The position numbers were made by a program, and so were the translations under genes. A DNA stretch of 64,000 bases, taken from Heliocidaris tuberculata (lineage: Eukaryota > Echinodermata > Echinoidea > Camarodonta > Echinometridae). The stretch lies in the NCBI GenBank assembly GCA_025618425.1, contig CM046847.1, positions 2,680,759 through 2,744,758 on the forward strand. The letters run 5' to 3'. Positions 26,481-39,542 of this stretch are shown here, in pieces (position 1 is the first letter of the stretch; each line of letters begins with the position of its first letter). The notes beneath the pieces are model-generated. The model had not been told where the DNA came from, made no database searches, and saw nothing but the letters and a program-made list of their open reading frames with translations.

Positions 26481-26779
26481 GGCTAATTCAATAAAAACAG
26501 GATTTTAGATGTAGACAAGGGCGTGTTTGAATAACAAGCCAATTTAAAAAGTATGTGCCTTGGCATTTGTATTGTGCTTTGTTTCATGGACTTTACCGTA
26601 GTATTCATTAAAGATTGGCGCTATTAAGAATGAAAAGGCTTAATCGCGATTGGCAACAAGTCACGTTTAAACCGGGACATTCTTCCAAAAAGAAGTTCGA
26701 AGGATTTAGTATGCGTGCAATGTCTATATGTATAAGTTTACTCTATACTCTCCTAGCATCATCCTATGTATGCCTCTCC

Positions 26780-26896
26780 TCTCTCTCTCTCTCTGTCTCT
26801 GTCTCTCTCTCTCCCACCTCTCCGCTAATCTGTCTCTCTGTCTCTCTCTCTCTCTCTCTCCCTCTCCGCCCATCTCTCTCTCTCTCTTCTCGGTTT
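26780..26896. repeat. (CT)n microsatellite
   Basis: CTCTCT with CTGT interruptions over about 115 bp. Confidence 0.88.
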
Positions 26897-27899
26897 CCTG
26901 TAAATGTCTGCTGAAGCACACTGTTTAGGTATCATCAAGACTGAATAAGGAGTTAATAAAGTTTGTCAGGATTTGTTTGTTTACTGGAATGAGTCATACT
27001 ATCAGAAGGCTTCATAATTGTAGGGAGTTACAAAGGTTTTTATAGTAACATACATTTCTGGAATTTAAAGAGCGTAACAAAGAAAAAATGGACAGATAGA
27101 GAGGAAGAGGAAGAGAGGAATAAAGAGAGATGGAGGGGGATAATGTAGATAGATAGAGAGAGAGAGAGAGAGGGAGAGAGAAAGAGGGAGATATTGTCTT
27201 TATAAGAAATACGTCACAAATGAAAGATGACATATTGTTATTTTGAGCAAAGTTAAACTTTCAATCATTAATCAACTTCAACCGTGTCCAAAATACTACG
27301 TCAATATCTTCTTTAGATGACGCAGTGTCGTAGAGGTGTAAAGTTGTTTCTGAAAAGCATCCAAATTCTGCCTCCAGGCCTGAACAGTTTATATTCTCGA
27401 AGAGGAACAAACTCGGGGCCAATAACAAGAGAAGGAAATAATGTTGACACTGTACGAGGGGCGCGGCGGCAACAGAGCATTTTAAATGGGGAAGGGGGGG
27501 GGGGGGATATCGGATCAAATTTAACGCCAAGTTTGGTTTCAAAAAGTTGCAAGCATAAAGGGAAATAGGATTCCAAGAATCATACAACAAATAAAGGTTT
27601 CGCAGATTAAAAAATCTACAAACAGGGTTTAAAAAGGACCCTTACATTGCCAACTTTGCTTTAAGAAGGTAAGAACGATTTTTATCTAGAAAAAAAAAAA
27701 AGATCAAAAAATCTCAAATTTTACAGAATTTCTGACAATTTCTGATAAAAATTGAGGATTTGCTAACAGAATTTTTGAATGGATCGTCACGTCCCCCATG
27801 CCCCTCTAGCTATGCTCCCCACACTACAGTATTTCGTCCCTTGTTTTCTTCCGATCTGAAGTCGTTAGGTCTTGGTGTTTGTTATTTATATTGTAAGAG

Positions 27900-28075
27900 A
27901 ATGGCTATGAGCAAAAATCAATGGCGAGCAATCAATCATTGTAAGTGTACAAGTCAAACTGTATCTGGTTGCAAAGACGTGTTACGAGGGCTGGAGAGAG
28001 CGGCTTTGGGTTGTGACATCCTCATTCTATCTTGTTTCGGCAAATATCGCATTATCATCGCTACATGGAAAAAAA
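27900..28075 (+). other. Possible coding remnant, unassigned
   Basis: A plus-strand open frame reads CKDVLRGLERAALGCDILIL then SCFGKYRIIIATW. The hydrophobic-strand pattern DILILSCFG is reminiscent of the PBP1 domain strand encoded by the 21670-21925 exon, but it is on the opposite strand and has no good splice sites. Treat as unexplained. Confidence 0.25.
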
Positions 28076-28964
28076 AAAGCAAACAAACAAACAATGAAGA
28101 TTTTTTTTTGTTGCTTGACCCTTTGGAATTTTTGTTCACAAATTGTGTCATCAGCCCATTTGAAATTCTCTTCCTTGTCAGTTCAGTTTGAAAACTAAAT
28201 ATTCTTTATTTCAGCTTGTCGCCTCCTGTCTGCATTATTTTGTTTGATATTCAATTCTTGCGGTTTATCTATTTATTTTTCGTTTTTATTGATATTTCAT
28301 ATGGAATGCTACAGTAACATAATGAATTTACTAGGAATTTACACGTGTTTTCCAATATACTTTACTATGTTTACAGCATCTGAGCTTCACTTTGCTATAT
28401 CATCAAGAGTTTATTGACTATTGACCTATAGACAGTGCAGTAAGAGTTATTTTGATGCTAGGTAGTTCAGTCGAAGCTTAGTCTTAAATTATTGTCCGAG
28501 GATTAGTCTGCTGGATCAATGGCGCATTATAAATGCTATATTTATTCAATATATCATTTTGTCACAATCAGGCAAGTGGAGACACTATATTTATGTTCTT
28601 GAGTTCTTGTGCCCTCGTTTTTCCTTCCACTTGAAAGGAAAGAAGAGTCTTATCGTGCCGAAGTAAAAGAATAAAATTTCTATTTTGAGTTGGAAAGAAA
28701 AGCCCGGATTTAAGGTTTACAACAGAGCAGTAGCGTGGAATAATGAACATCGTAAACGACCAACCGTTGGATAAAAATTCGAAATATTTCCATGGCGTTA
28801 CACGTGTGCCTTTATTACTTAAAGTAGGCTGCGGTGATCTGACGTTTTTTTCCGGCGACATTTTCTACATGTTTGGTTCGTCAAAAAAACAGGGAAAAGG
28901 CTTATGTTGCGATTTAGTGGTTTAGGTTGGGATTGGTGTTATATTTTGGTAAAATATTGGAGCC

Positions 28965-29150
28965 ATGATTTTGTAAAAGGGGGGGGGGGGGCGCACAAAT
29001 CATAGAAAATTTTCCCACAAGCAAGAAAAAAAAAAGGTATTCTAAAAGTGACACGACTGATAAAAAAGTGGGGCACAATGTACACTTTTCTTTCAAAGGG
29101 GGAGGGGCACGGGCCGAAAGTGCCCCCTAAATCTACCCCTGGATCCATGG
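28965..29150 (-). repeat. Dispersed element with poly-C/G run and GGGGTAGATTTAGGGGGCAC end
   Basis: Minus-strand text GGGGTAGATTTAGGGGGCAC and GGCCCGTGCCCC, ending in a long C run. Similar ordered text occurs at 36160-36240, and partly at 58375-58470 and 36840-37015. It appears to be a short dispersed family ending in a G/C homopolymer. Confidence 0.5.
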
Positions 29151-29342
29151 CTTAAATATGGAGCAATCGTATTCGTACCATGTCATACAACCCTCTCGAC
29201 ACTGGTTGTATGCATTGAGTATTGTACGGTTAAAATATGAAAGTCTTAAACTCTGATCAATGTTTACGCACTTTAGCAGCCAATACTTACTGTAAAATAT
29301 TTGTGGTTCTACTTAATGGGTATCTCAGTATATTCACTGTGA

Positions 29343-29432
29343 GATGTAGATTGATCTAGTGGTAAGTTCTCTTGCCTACACACCGACTCTGACGGATCCA
29401 GGTTCGAGTCCCACACAATCAATCAAACAAAT
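29343..29432 (+). repeat. Degenerate tRNA-like fragment (possible SINE head)
   Basis: A 90-bp stretch with GATCTAGTGGTAAGTTCTC and a good B-box (GGTTCGAGTCCC) resembles the SINE heads elsewhere in the window, but no body or tail follows. Confidence 0.45.
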
Positions 29433-30159
29433 TCAACAGTGTGAAATTTACAGAAATGTGTTAAGGGTGAATGCAAAAGGATTAATTCAGTGGTAAGCTC
29501 AGGCCATTTACGAAAGACTCGGCTTATAGGCATGATAGGCGTGCATGCGCCTAATGATTTATAGGATGGGGGGGGGGGGGGGGCTTCTTACTGGAAGGAA
29601 AAAATGCGAATTAACAAGAAAAATTATTATAGGGTGGTTGTGCTAACATCATTTTTTTTTCATATTTCCTTTCCCAGTCTTTCCTTTCCCAGTCTTTCCT
29701 TTTTTTCTCTCTCTCTCTCACTGTCTATCTCTTTCTAATTTTTTTCTTTTTGAATATTTCTTTTTTTGCCATTCGATCGGGGGGCAAGTGCCCCCTGTGC
29801 CCCGTGTAGCTACACATATAATACTGTATCGGATTATGCATAGATGAGGATGAATGAGCACGTCTTTTAAGACAGAATATCGTCGAAGGTATATGTTTCT
29901 GCTATGATTAGTTTTCACGACTCACTGTACTAATATACGTGCATTCAATTGTCATTCTTTCAGACTTCCATCGTCATGGTACATTTAATAGTTTGAAGCT
30001 TCATTTAAGTCATACACGAAGGCTTGTTCATCCTCATTTTAAAAGAGAATGCTGAGTTCTGCTTAAGCAAAACAAAAAACAAAAACAAAAACAAAAACAA
30101 AAACAAAACCAAAAAAAAAAATTGTGCTTTCTCTTTCTTTTTATGCTAGTTTGGAAGAA

Positions 30160-30390
30160 CATCATAGAAGAAATATCCCCAGAGAACGATTGCTCTTTAA
30201 ATGTCATGATGTTCGGAATATGATGAGAAACAGCTGAAAATTTTTGGACCAAATTTTCATGCCACATTGTGCGTGTAGTCCCATATACCCATTCTGTGTG
30301 CAGTGCATATGACTTTCAGCAAGATTAAGACAATTTATTTTCATTTGGGTAATTCCAAAACCTCATAGTATACAACAAATCTTATATAAC
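30160..30390 (-). repeat. Unclassified dispersed repeat, copy 3 (inverted)
   Basis: Reverse-oriented copy of the repeat at 19640 and 22030. It shares CGATTGCTCTTTAAATG, GAGAAACAGCT, TGTAGTCCCA, GTGTGCAGTGCATATGACTT and TCAGCAAGAT. It abuts the MITE at 30384-30577. Confidence 0.65.
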
Positions 30391-30577
30391 ACGATAAAAA
30401 CTACTTTCGAAAAATAAACTCAAGACAATTTCAATAGCCCTGTCTATCACCTTTAGAAATGTGTTAACATTACAATGGCGTATTACGTAATCAGAACAAG
30501 ATTTCTATGGACAGTACAATAGGCCTTTGAAATTGCCCTTGAGTTTATTTTTCGAAAGTAGTTTTATCGTGTTATAT
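30384..30577. mobile_element. Small MITE with terminal inverted repeats of about 50 bp
   Basis: The left end ATATAACACGATAAAAACTA continues through CTTTCGAAAAATAAACTCAA. The right end is its reverse complement (TTGAGTTTATTTTTCGAAAG, then CGTGTTATAT). The element is about 194 bp with a short unrelated centre. A TA duplication is possible because the ends run into TATA. Confidence 0.82.
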
Positions 30578-31190
30578 GCACTATACAATGAACCTTTCCC
30601 AAATGCTTCCAGACACTTTCTTTCACGATGTAATCGCATGTCCAGAACTCAACTTTATCTTTAAAATTCTCTTTAAAAAAAAGAAGAAAGTTCGGGGATG
30701 ATAGATGAGATAAAAAGAGGAAAGTTTGCTTGAACAAGCAATTTTAAAATCATGAACGATATTATCGCAATACTGATGTGGTGCAACGTCTCTTGTTCGA
30801 AGATTATAGTCAGACAGTTGCATTTTGATACAAATCTGCCATAACAAAACTGTTGTGATGGAGATGTGGAACAATTTTGCTTGAGCTAGTGATTTTCAGA
30901 TTGTCAGAATAGATTTGTAATACGAATGTTGACTTAAATTCAATTATTTTGTTAAATATGCACTCATTTTAGTGTTCATCACCATGGTCACAGACCAGCC
31001 ATATTTTCTTCTCCTTGGGAAATAGATGGGGTAGAGAAGAACTTTTTTTTTTTCTGAACAAAGCGATTTACAAACCGTGATATAGCATGTAAAATAAAAT
31101 TGTTTGCAGAAGATAATTCTTACGTCTACTTTAAGCGTACCGTATGTCAAAACGAGATGTATGATGTCTAATGGATTTAGTAGTTGTAGT

Positions 31191-32906
31191 CAGTGCTGTA
31201 GGACTCGATTCCGGACTCGGACTCGAGACCGGTCTCGAGTCCCTATTTCTCGGGACTCGGACTCGGACTCCGACTCGAGCCACAAGGACTCGGTCTCGGA
31301 CTCGGACTCGACCAGTGGTGACTCGTGACTCGGGCGAAATCGGGCCGAGACCGGCAACGAGACCGGCAATTTTTTCCATTTTCCGCTTTTAATTTTAGCT
31401 CAAAAAATCACCCCAGGGCACGCAAAAAACCCCGCTATTTTCGCGCACCTTGCTCGATTGAGCGGTACTTTAAACATGAACTTTAAAACGTCGATCGCCG
31501 TAACGTTACGAGAATGTGCACAAATAGATGATAGATGTTAAGATAAGTCGTTTTATGCCCGTATACACTCGTTATATACGTATGACACAGACAAGTGTTG
31601 AAATTGATATTAACCATTTAGAGACGGATTAATCTATAACACACGTTTCCCATAGACCCCAGCCTGGGATATTTTGGGCAGTCTCAAACAGATTACTATT
31701 CCACATGTATTTCAAGCTAGTATCATAAACTACAGTGTTTATAATCTTTTTATCTTTTTACTTGCAACCTATGTTCCTATGGCAAAAAGTCAAAGTCAGC
31801 AATTTAAATTTTTTGGCAGTGTCTAACGGTTTTATTACGGTTTAACAATTACATTCGTTTTACTTGAGTCACTTTGTCATGTAGTCAGTTTCCAAAATGA
31901 ATGCTAATGTTGCACTTGTTTTACAAGCCATTAAGCCAGTTTAGTGAACTAGCCGATACATGTACAAGGGTTTTATTAGGGTTTGACGATTCACTTTTTT
32001 ATTACTTTAATCATCTATTTGATAAGATTGAACTATTGGTGTTCTTGGGGAAATATTATTTTTCCCTCTTTTTTTTCCATTTCAGTTGGAAACTTTCTTT
32101 TCTATATTGGCTTTAATCATGTTAATGGCATTCAAGTTATCGTTTTGTTCTGTTGACTTATAATTGATAAAAGATAAAATTATAGGCCTTTGAAATGAAC
32201 AAATATTAATTTGTGTAACTTTTCTTCATTGAGGTATCATCGAAACAATAGAGTCAACTCTCTATAATTACTGTGAGTACAAGCAAAATACTAAGGCTTG
32301 TTCACATATGAGCCATTTGTCAACGAGACATTACCTTGGCACCAAAGGAGTGCATGTTCACTTGTTTAGTATTTTGGTTAATAAAACCTCTGAAATTCCA
32401 CCAGTACAACAAACCATCACCGAAAATCTAACCATAGACATTTATCTCAACATTTCTAATAGTTTCCTCCATTCTGTCAGAATTTTTTAGTGTTATATCT
32501 GGAAATCTTACTGAACTTAATCTTATTAAGCACCAAGCGACATGTCACGGCAACAAATCACTCATTTGTGAGCAAGCCTTTATAGTTGTCCACATTCGTA
32601 CTAAGAAAAATTACAATAAATTAAATTCTCTGACAAATGGAAGTTTTCAATGAACCAGAAACTATTTATGTTATAGAGAGTTCACTGTGAGGCATTTATC
32701 ATAATAAAAATAATGTGACTTTAAAAAAAAAAAGCAATTTAAGATGTTCCCATCGGGACTCGGACTCGGACTCGGACTCGGTTGTCCAGGACTCGGGACT
32801 CGGATGCCAGGACTCGGACTTGGACTCGGACTCGGACTCGGACTCGGACTCCAGGGACTCGGACTCGGACTCGGACTCGGATGGGATGGACTCGACTACA
32901 GCACTG
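31191..32906. mobile_element. Non-autonomous hAT-type element with GACTCG minisatellite ends
   Basis: 1716 bp. The terminal inverted repeats are CAGTGCTGTAG at 31191-31201 and CTACAGCACTG at 32896-32906. It is flanked by a perfect 8-bp duplication GTTGTAGT (31183-31190 and 32907-32914). An 8-bp duplication and CAG...CTG ends are typical of hAT transposons. Just inside each end lies an array of GGACTCG/GACTCG hexamers (31200-31370 and 32755-32895); the interior is AT-rich with no open frame above about 74 codons, so no transposase. Confidence 0.92.
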
Positions 32907-32914
32907 GTTGTAGT

Positions 32915-35900
32915 TAACTTGTTAACTATATAATACCACAGTACAATCAATTTAGTTTTCTGTCACTTTTTAATAATGTCCTTCTCTATCATCAACTTAT
33001 ATAATCATGCCCCCCTGTCTCTTTCTTTAAATCGGTTACATCCTCATTCCTTCATATACCAATGTTCGTTATCTGACTTTTATAAAAAATCTTTTTAAAT
33101 TGTCATGCTGATGCCCTTACGGTAACATTCTTTTAATTATTATTTTTTATTTACGGCGTTCCCAACAAAAGCTCCGTTTTTTGTTGTTTTTTTTTCTCGG
33201 ATTTTCGCATCCTTCTTTGAAACATTCATTATTTTGATCTTTGTTTGTCAAATACTTTGTTAGTGTCAGAAGGAAATAAATGTGAATTTCAATCAATCAA
33301 TTAATATTCTTTGACTTACCACTTCTTCTCTCAATTTGAAAATGAAGGCATATGTTGTAATGTTTAAATGGGCGATTTTGAATTTTGATTGACAATGAAA
33401 TGCATTTGAGTGACGGGATCGCATTTCGGGGGAAGTTTACTTCACAGACTTGCCATTTCTGCCTTTCCTTGTAGATATTTTCGGGTGTGTGTGTGTGGGG
33501 GGGGGGGCAGAGGATAAGAAAGTTTGCTAAAAGGATATGTCAAAGTCAACATTTTCAAAGCGTAATACGCATGTTAAATTGTATAATCGTTTCCCGGAAG
33601 ATAGTTAATGTTCTCTTTTATTCTTGGACCGGTCATCTTACTTTCTCATTTGAAAAGGAGAAGGTATGTGGAAAAGCTTCTCCGATTAAGCTATCTAATC
33701 GTCATCGCTGGAATTGTAAATTGCATATTGAATTACACGCGATTGTTTTCTACTTGCCTTTTGGGGAAAGGAAAAGGAGATTGAAAAGTTTGCTTGAATA
33801 AGCAATACGCAATCGTTAATGATACAATCGTATAATACTCACGCTGAATTAGAAAGAAAAATAATCAGGGATATAATCTTAAACATGTTACATATCCTTT
33901 GAAATAAAGTATGTTGACATCTTCAGTAGAAAGCAGCATAGTACAAGTACTGGTCTAGAACATTGAATATGAAGGCTTATAAAAGAATACATTTGATGGA
34001 TATAGGAGTGTAAAATATGAAAGATAGATGTTATAGAGAATAAACAGAGAGACACAGAAAAAAATACACATAACAGAAGAGCAACAACAACAAAAAAACA
34101 AAAACAAGAAAAAAACAAAGGGTACATAAAGAGAAGAACAAGATGAATAGATGTATGATGGCAGAGACTAATGATAGAGACAGAAGCTAACAAAGACTGA
34201 TCTCAAAGACAGTTTAATGGAGAAAAGGAAATGATAAAAGACATGTTGATATAGATAAGCCGTCAATTTATAAATGAGAGATGGAGATAGAGAGGGAGAG
34301 AGGGAGAGAAAGAAAGATGAGGGAAAGTGTAGGGGAAGATGAAGACAGGGAGAGAGAGAGAGAGAGAGAGGGAGATAGAGAAAGAGAGAGAGAGAGAGGG
34401 AGATAGAGAAAGAGAGAGAGAGAGAGAGAAGGTGGAATTCCATCTCGGTACTATTAGAAAGAAAACATTCGTACAATTTCTTTCCTCCTATCGAAATGAT
34501 ATTATTAATCAATGATTTGATTTGATTTGATTTATTTTATTCTATTTTTTGACTGTTTTCAGTCATTCCATATAAAACCCAAATATTCTGAAATTAATAA
34601 TGATTATATTATACAGTTCACATAATCATTTTCATGTTTTCTGAAATAATAATGAATTGTAGGCTTCTATTTATCTTTACAGAGAATGACACTGAAACTC
34701 GCAGATTTTCATAAATGCACTTTCTTACGATTGGATAGCGATAATAGGCAATCGCAAAATATTGGTATCCTTTCAATCATATTAAGGAAATAAATTTCAT
34801 TTGATTATTCAACTTCCCTTATGCTTATCAATCATAAGATAAATTTGCTACGCTTGATTCCACATGCCCCGGCGTACTTTAAACCGAGGCCGAGTTTTGA
34901 CCTTGTAACTCACAAGGTTAATGAGATTAAATCCATGGATTCTGTCGACAGTTGTTGTTATTTGTATAACGTACAGTGATTTATAAGCTTCTTTTATTTA
35001 ATCATATTCTATTGACTGGGTAGGTTCGCACTGCCTCGGTTTTCGAGTATGCCTGTTCGATGAGTAATGGAGAAGTGGCACCATCGGACAACAATATTTA
35101 AAGAAAGGAAATTGATTAAAAGCATTATATTGTTTTTTCACTGGAATTGGTTTAAAGGTAGAAGTCAATGTAGGGGATTATTTTTCGACTGCCAAGGTTC
35201 CTTGCAGGAATATGAGAGTGCATATATATATATATATATATCCAAGCCCCAGTAAGCAATAGCGATTTCAATCAAGCATAATGAAACAATCTTTTTAATA
35301 GGATTGCATGAACCTGGTGGAACCATCTGTAAGATAAGATGCGATTGAAAGCAAAAGCTAAATGATAGTTTAATTAAAAGAAGCAAGAGATGATATCGAA
35401 ACGCACAATACCAACATGTAATACGATATGGATTTTAATTATAACTAATAATCAAAGAGGGCATCTAAAACAAGATTTCTCTTGGAAAGATTTCTCCAAG
35501 GAAACTTATGATAAGCCCTATAAAAAAAAAGAAAAAAAAAAAAAGAAGAAGAAGAAGAAAAAAAAAAAAACCCCTCCTGTGTGGATTATGCTGGATGTTG
35601 TTGAGCAATAAAATCAGAATGATCAGAGAACAAAAATGATGTTGAGGATAAATTTGGTGTTTTCACGACAGCGTGAATTTTTCTAATAATCTTTTTATAA
35701 AATGTTTTCGACCTTGCATTTGAAAATTTAAAGAAATATATAAAATTAGCAGTTTAACTGATGTCTTGTGGAATTATGACTCCATCGACAAGATACACTT
35801 GACTAGAATCAGTTCTTTTATCTATTAGACAAAAAGTGTGATCATGGTAAGCTTCTATCACATGAAAAGGTACTCTCTTTTTTCTTTTCTTGCCTTCCTT

Positions 35901-38900
35901 TTTTTTTTGGGGGGGGGGGGCTGTAATAAACAAAGAAAATTCAAAGTGATTGTGACATTAAAATGGCGTGCTCCCTAATGCGTTTAGGGGAATTATTCAG
36001 AGAACACAGAAATACAAAAGACGCGAAGTGTTTATTTTAAACATTTGAAATTCAAAACAACACATTGCTCATCCACCAATACCTAAATGGATTCCAACGA
36101 CAAAATACAAAAAAGTTGACCAACATTTGCTCCTGGCATTATTCCATAGAGTCAGTTCTATAGGGGGGGGGGGGCAAAAAAGTAAAAAAGGGGCACGGGC
36201 CGGAATTCCCCTCCCCCCCCCCCTAAATCCGCCACTGTTGAATGGTAAAGTGTTAGGTATAGGGTTCAGATACGAAATCCTAACAGTGTATGTGGTGTAA
36301 GAAGCTTATAACCACGGCACAACTTTCACAGGTGCACCTGTCATACAATCGACAGTTTACCATAGCCTGTATACATTATGTGATTACACTGAATGCCAAA
36401 ACCTTAGACATGTAACAGACAACCGTATATGCGATGAAAACCCTGTGTTGTTCTTTTTTTTCCCCTTTTTTTCCTTTCTTCTTTTTCTCTTTTCTTTTTC
36501 TTTCTTTCTTTTTTTCCTTTTCTCTGTTTTTTTGAGGGGGGGGGGGGTCTTTTTTGACGTTGAAATTGTAATTCTTTAATCCTGTGTCATGTGCTGCGTC
36601 TGAAAGTTATACCGGAGTTTGCCTCATCGTATATCCCATGGAAGCCGAAGAAGACGAATGTCACGTGACTACAGTTCGAAGAAACGTGAAGTGGTATATG
36701 GACAATGTTAAATTCCCTAAACTCATTAGCTAAATAAACGTTTTGTATTTCCCTTCTTTATGTCGCATATGCACAGTCGTGTGACAACGCAGGTGTATTC
36801 AACTTTCATGATACGTAATTTGTTAAACATACATGCCCTCGCGGAGTTTTAGGTGGGCACAACAGGCCACCCCCCTGAAACCAAATGGTAAACATTAAGT
36901 ATCACCAGCGCCAAAATATGCCCCTCTCTTAAAAGTTAAAACCATATTATTTTTTTCTTGTCAGAATTTTTTTCTTAAATGTGCCCATTAAAAAAAAATC
37001 CTGGATCTACCCCTGCATACTTGCCCCCTGTTCCCCTCCATCAGACCTGTTTACAAAACACGCAAAATAAATAAAATGACACATCACTTTTTTTAATTTT
37101 TAGATTTACATATTTCTCCGCTTAAGTGTTTGCATATAACTTGTTTGTAATATAGACAATGGAATTAATAATCATACCAATAATCATCCATTATCTTCAT
37201 GAGCATAACTTATATGCATACTTTGCATAGGTGTTACAAATTGTGATATGCATATTACAGAAATTTGTATTAATGAAAATGTCAAATAATTATTATATAC
37301 ATGGGTGGAAATGCTTCTCTGTATTTTCAATGACCGATGAATAATATCGTATTACAAAGGAACATCTACTACTAGACTACAATCAAATATTGCTTCTGAA
37401 TATTTTCGTTAAAGCTGCCTTTGACATTTCACTAGGTATCTAATAATTCATCCGTTTTGTATAGACGGCGGAGTAAAACAATCTACAACGAAATTACATC
37501 AGCATTAGAAAAATGAATCGCCTGATTATTCTGTCTCTGTAGAATTGTTTTTCTGCTGCTATTAGTGTATGTGTCTTTGAAATGAACACATTTTTTGAGA
37601 AAAATATCCTCAAAAACTTGTAACCACAATCACACACTAGAAAGGCTATACTCATATCTTTCTCTATCTAAGTAGAAGAATCTTTTGACCATCATCATCA
37701 ACATCATTATTGTTCTGATTGCCATCATAATTATACTTTACTGTTTTTTTTTCCTCGCTGTGTATTTTCAAATCCAAAAGAAGCACTTTGATCTTGTCAG
37801 AAAGATAATGATGTATTACTTTTGATGTGATCGATGCTTTGAAAACTAAAGATAGGCAGTGTAAAGGGGTGCCTTCTATATTCCCAAAATTTATAAAGTG
37901 CCCCTCTTGCTTTACCGGCGTTTTCACCGCAGGAGATGTATCCTTCGCTCATATCAAGATAATGATGTACCATTTGCATCTCGGCCTATTTTTCTCCTGT
38001 ATTACAGCGGAATTTATTACCTTTTTCATGATTTTAAAGGGGGGGGAAACATTTCCATTTATGATTGTCTATGGCAGGTGTTTCCCCTTTAACTTACAAC
38101 ACAGGAAAATGCCACATCCGGGAATGGATGAAAACATGTTGTTCTACGAAATACACTTTTTAACCATTCCAATTACCGTTAACACTACCTTGAATTCTTT
38201 TTAAAAGCATAAATGTAGTCGCAAAAGTTGACTTATTCACAGGGGTGGGGGTAGGGGTAGTTTACCTGTTTTCCTGTTATTTTTCCTGTGGTGCATGTCT
38301 CTAAAATCCGTTGTCTGAGGCGCCTCCAGGATTTTATAATACATGGGGTGCACTGTGATGATGCTGGATTACGTAATAGATGTGCCTGCCTTTAATGGAT
38401 CGAAAATTGGTACAGATTGTTGGGGGAATGCCCTCTGGAGGGGATGGGGCGAATGAAGAGAAGAAATCAGGCATGAATTCTGTTTCCCCACTCCTTTTGT
38501 CCACTTTTGTTCCCGCCTCGCCCTCCCTATGGGTTGATTCGACCCCGTTATGATATCAAAAAAGGAAATAAAAGATGATAGATGGCGACCTTGAACTAAT
38601 GAAGTTTTACTTCTTAACAATGGAAATTATCACTGCTTCAGGAATCCCGCGCAAACTTCTTTTAAGCGCACGTTCGTAAAAGCATGCGCTTTCAGACGCA
38701 TGTGACGCCGTGCTCGTTTTGGGTAATCACGTTAAGATCTTTCGAAACACGATTCCACAACGAAACATCCTCAATTCCCGTCACCCAGTGTCGAAAAGAT
38801 CTTGTTGGATCCCTTTCAGATAATCAGTCTCAGGAGATAAGCGTGAAATAAGCAGAATCCCCGATTCATCACGTGCATAGCGTGAATTATTGATACCCTT

Positions 38901-39345
38901 TCCAACAGGCGATAAAATGTCAACTTACTAACGACATTTTGGCATATACATGTAATATTTCCCTCCGCTGTGATCGAACCGAACAGGCATAGTTTATGGA
39001 GAATGATCATGACAAAAAAGTGTAACATCTTTAAAAGGTTATTTCTTTATTCAAGTTCCAATACCAGGCAGAGACTAAAATATTAAGGGTTTTAAAGGTG
39101 ATATTTAATATTTCAATGAAAATGAAGGAGTTGTACACAAACCTAGCCAAAAAAGTTGTAAAATGCTTTAAAAGCAAATAATAAGTTGATTATTTTAACT
39201 TTACTTGATTTTATTCGTTTCTTATTTAAAATGAAACAGGCAAAAGAATTTAATATAATAGCTTCAACACCCTATTTGCACATCCCAAATACTGGCTCAC
39301 TTAATTGTGCAAATTGAAATCATTCGCCTGTTCTTTTTTTTCTTT
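32915..39345. other. Long stretch without recognisable gene
   Basis: AT-rich DNA with (GA)n at 34280-34430, a short (TA)n at 35221-35242, A-rich and poly-G runs (35530-35570, 35910-35921, 36531-36547, 38040-38047), and possible fragments of the poly-G dispersed family. No exon, RNA gene or complete transposon seen. Confidence 0.5.
36160..36240. repeat. Dispersed element with poly-G/C runs
   Basis: G12 run, GGGGCACGGGCCGGAATT, C-rich run and CCTAAATCCGCCACTG. Shares GGGGCACGGGCCG...CCTAAATC with 28965-29150. Confidence 0.5.
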
Positions 39346-39542
39346 TCTTCTTCTTCTTCTTCTTCTTCTTCTTCTTCTTCTTCTTCTTCTTCTTCTTCTT
39401 CTTCTTCTTCTTCTTCTTCTTCTTCTTCTTCTTCTTCTTCTTCTTCTTCTTCTTCTTCTTCTTCTTCTTCTTCTTCTTCTTCTTCTTCTTCTTCTTCTTC
39501 TTCTTCTTCTTCTTCTTCTTCTTCTTCTTCTTCTTCTTCTTC
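39346..39542. repeat. Long pure (TTC)n / (GAA)n microsatellite
   Basis: About 65 uninterrupted TTC units (roughly 197 bp). Homopurine-homopyrimidine mirror repeats of this length can form triplex (H-DNA). The apparent poly-Leu, poly-Ser and poly-Glu frames over it are artefacts of the repeat. Confidence 0.97.

Noticed and set aside
30944..31020. Minus-strand KYGWSVTMV segment after a good pyrimidine tract, resembling the F-x-W-x-x-V motif of PBP1 domains
   Set aside because: The frame ends within 22 codons with only a weak donor, so it is too short to call.
31104..31392. Asp/Ser- or Arg-rich frames over GACTCG repeats
   Set aside because: Low-complexity translations of the hAT subterminal repeats.
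33310..33490. Candidate upstream exon of the receptor (minus, donor GTG/GTAAGT)
   Set aside because: Phase fits and the frame is open for about 60 codons, but the peptide has no ANF-receptor motif and no convincing acceptor.
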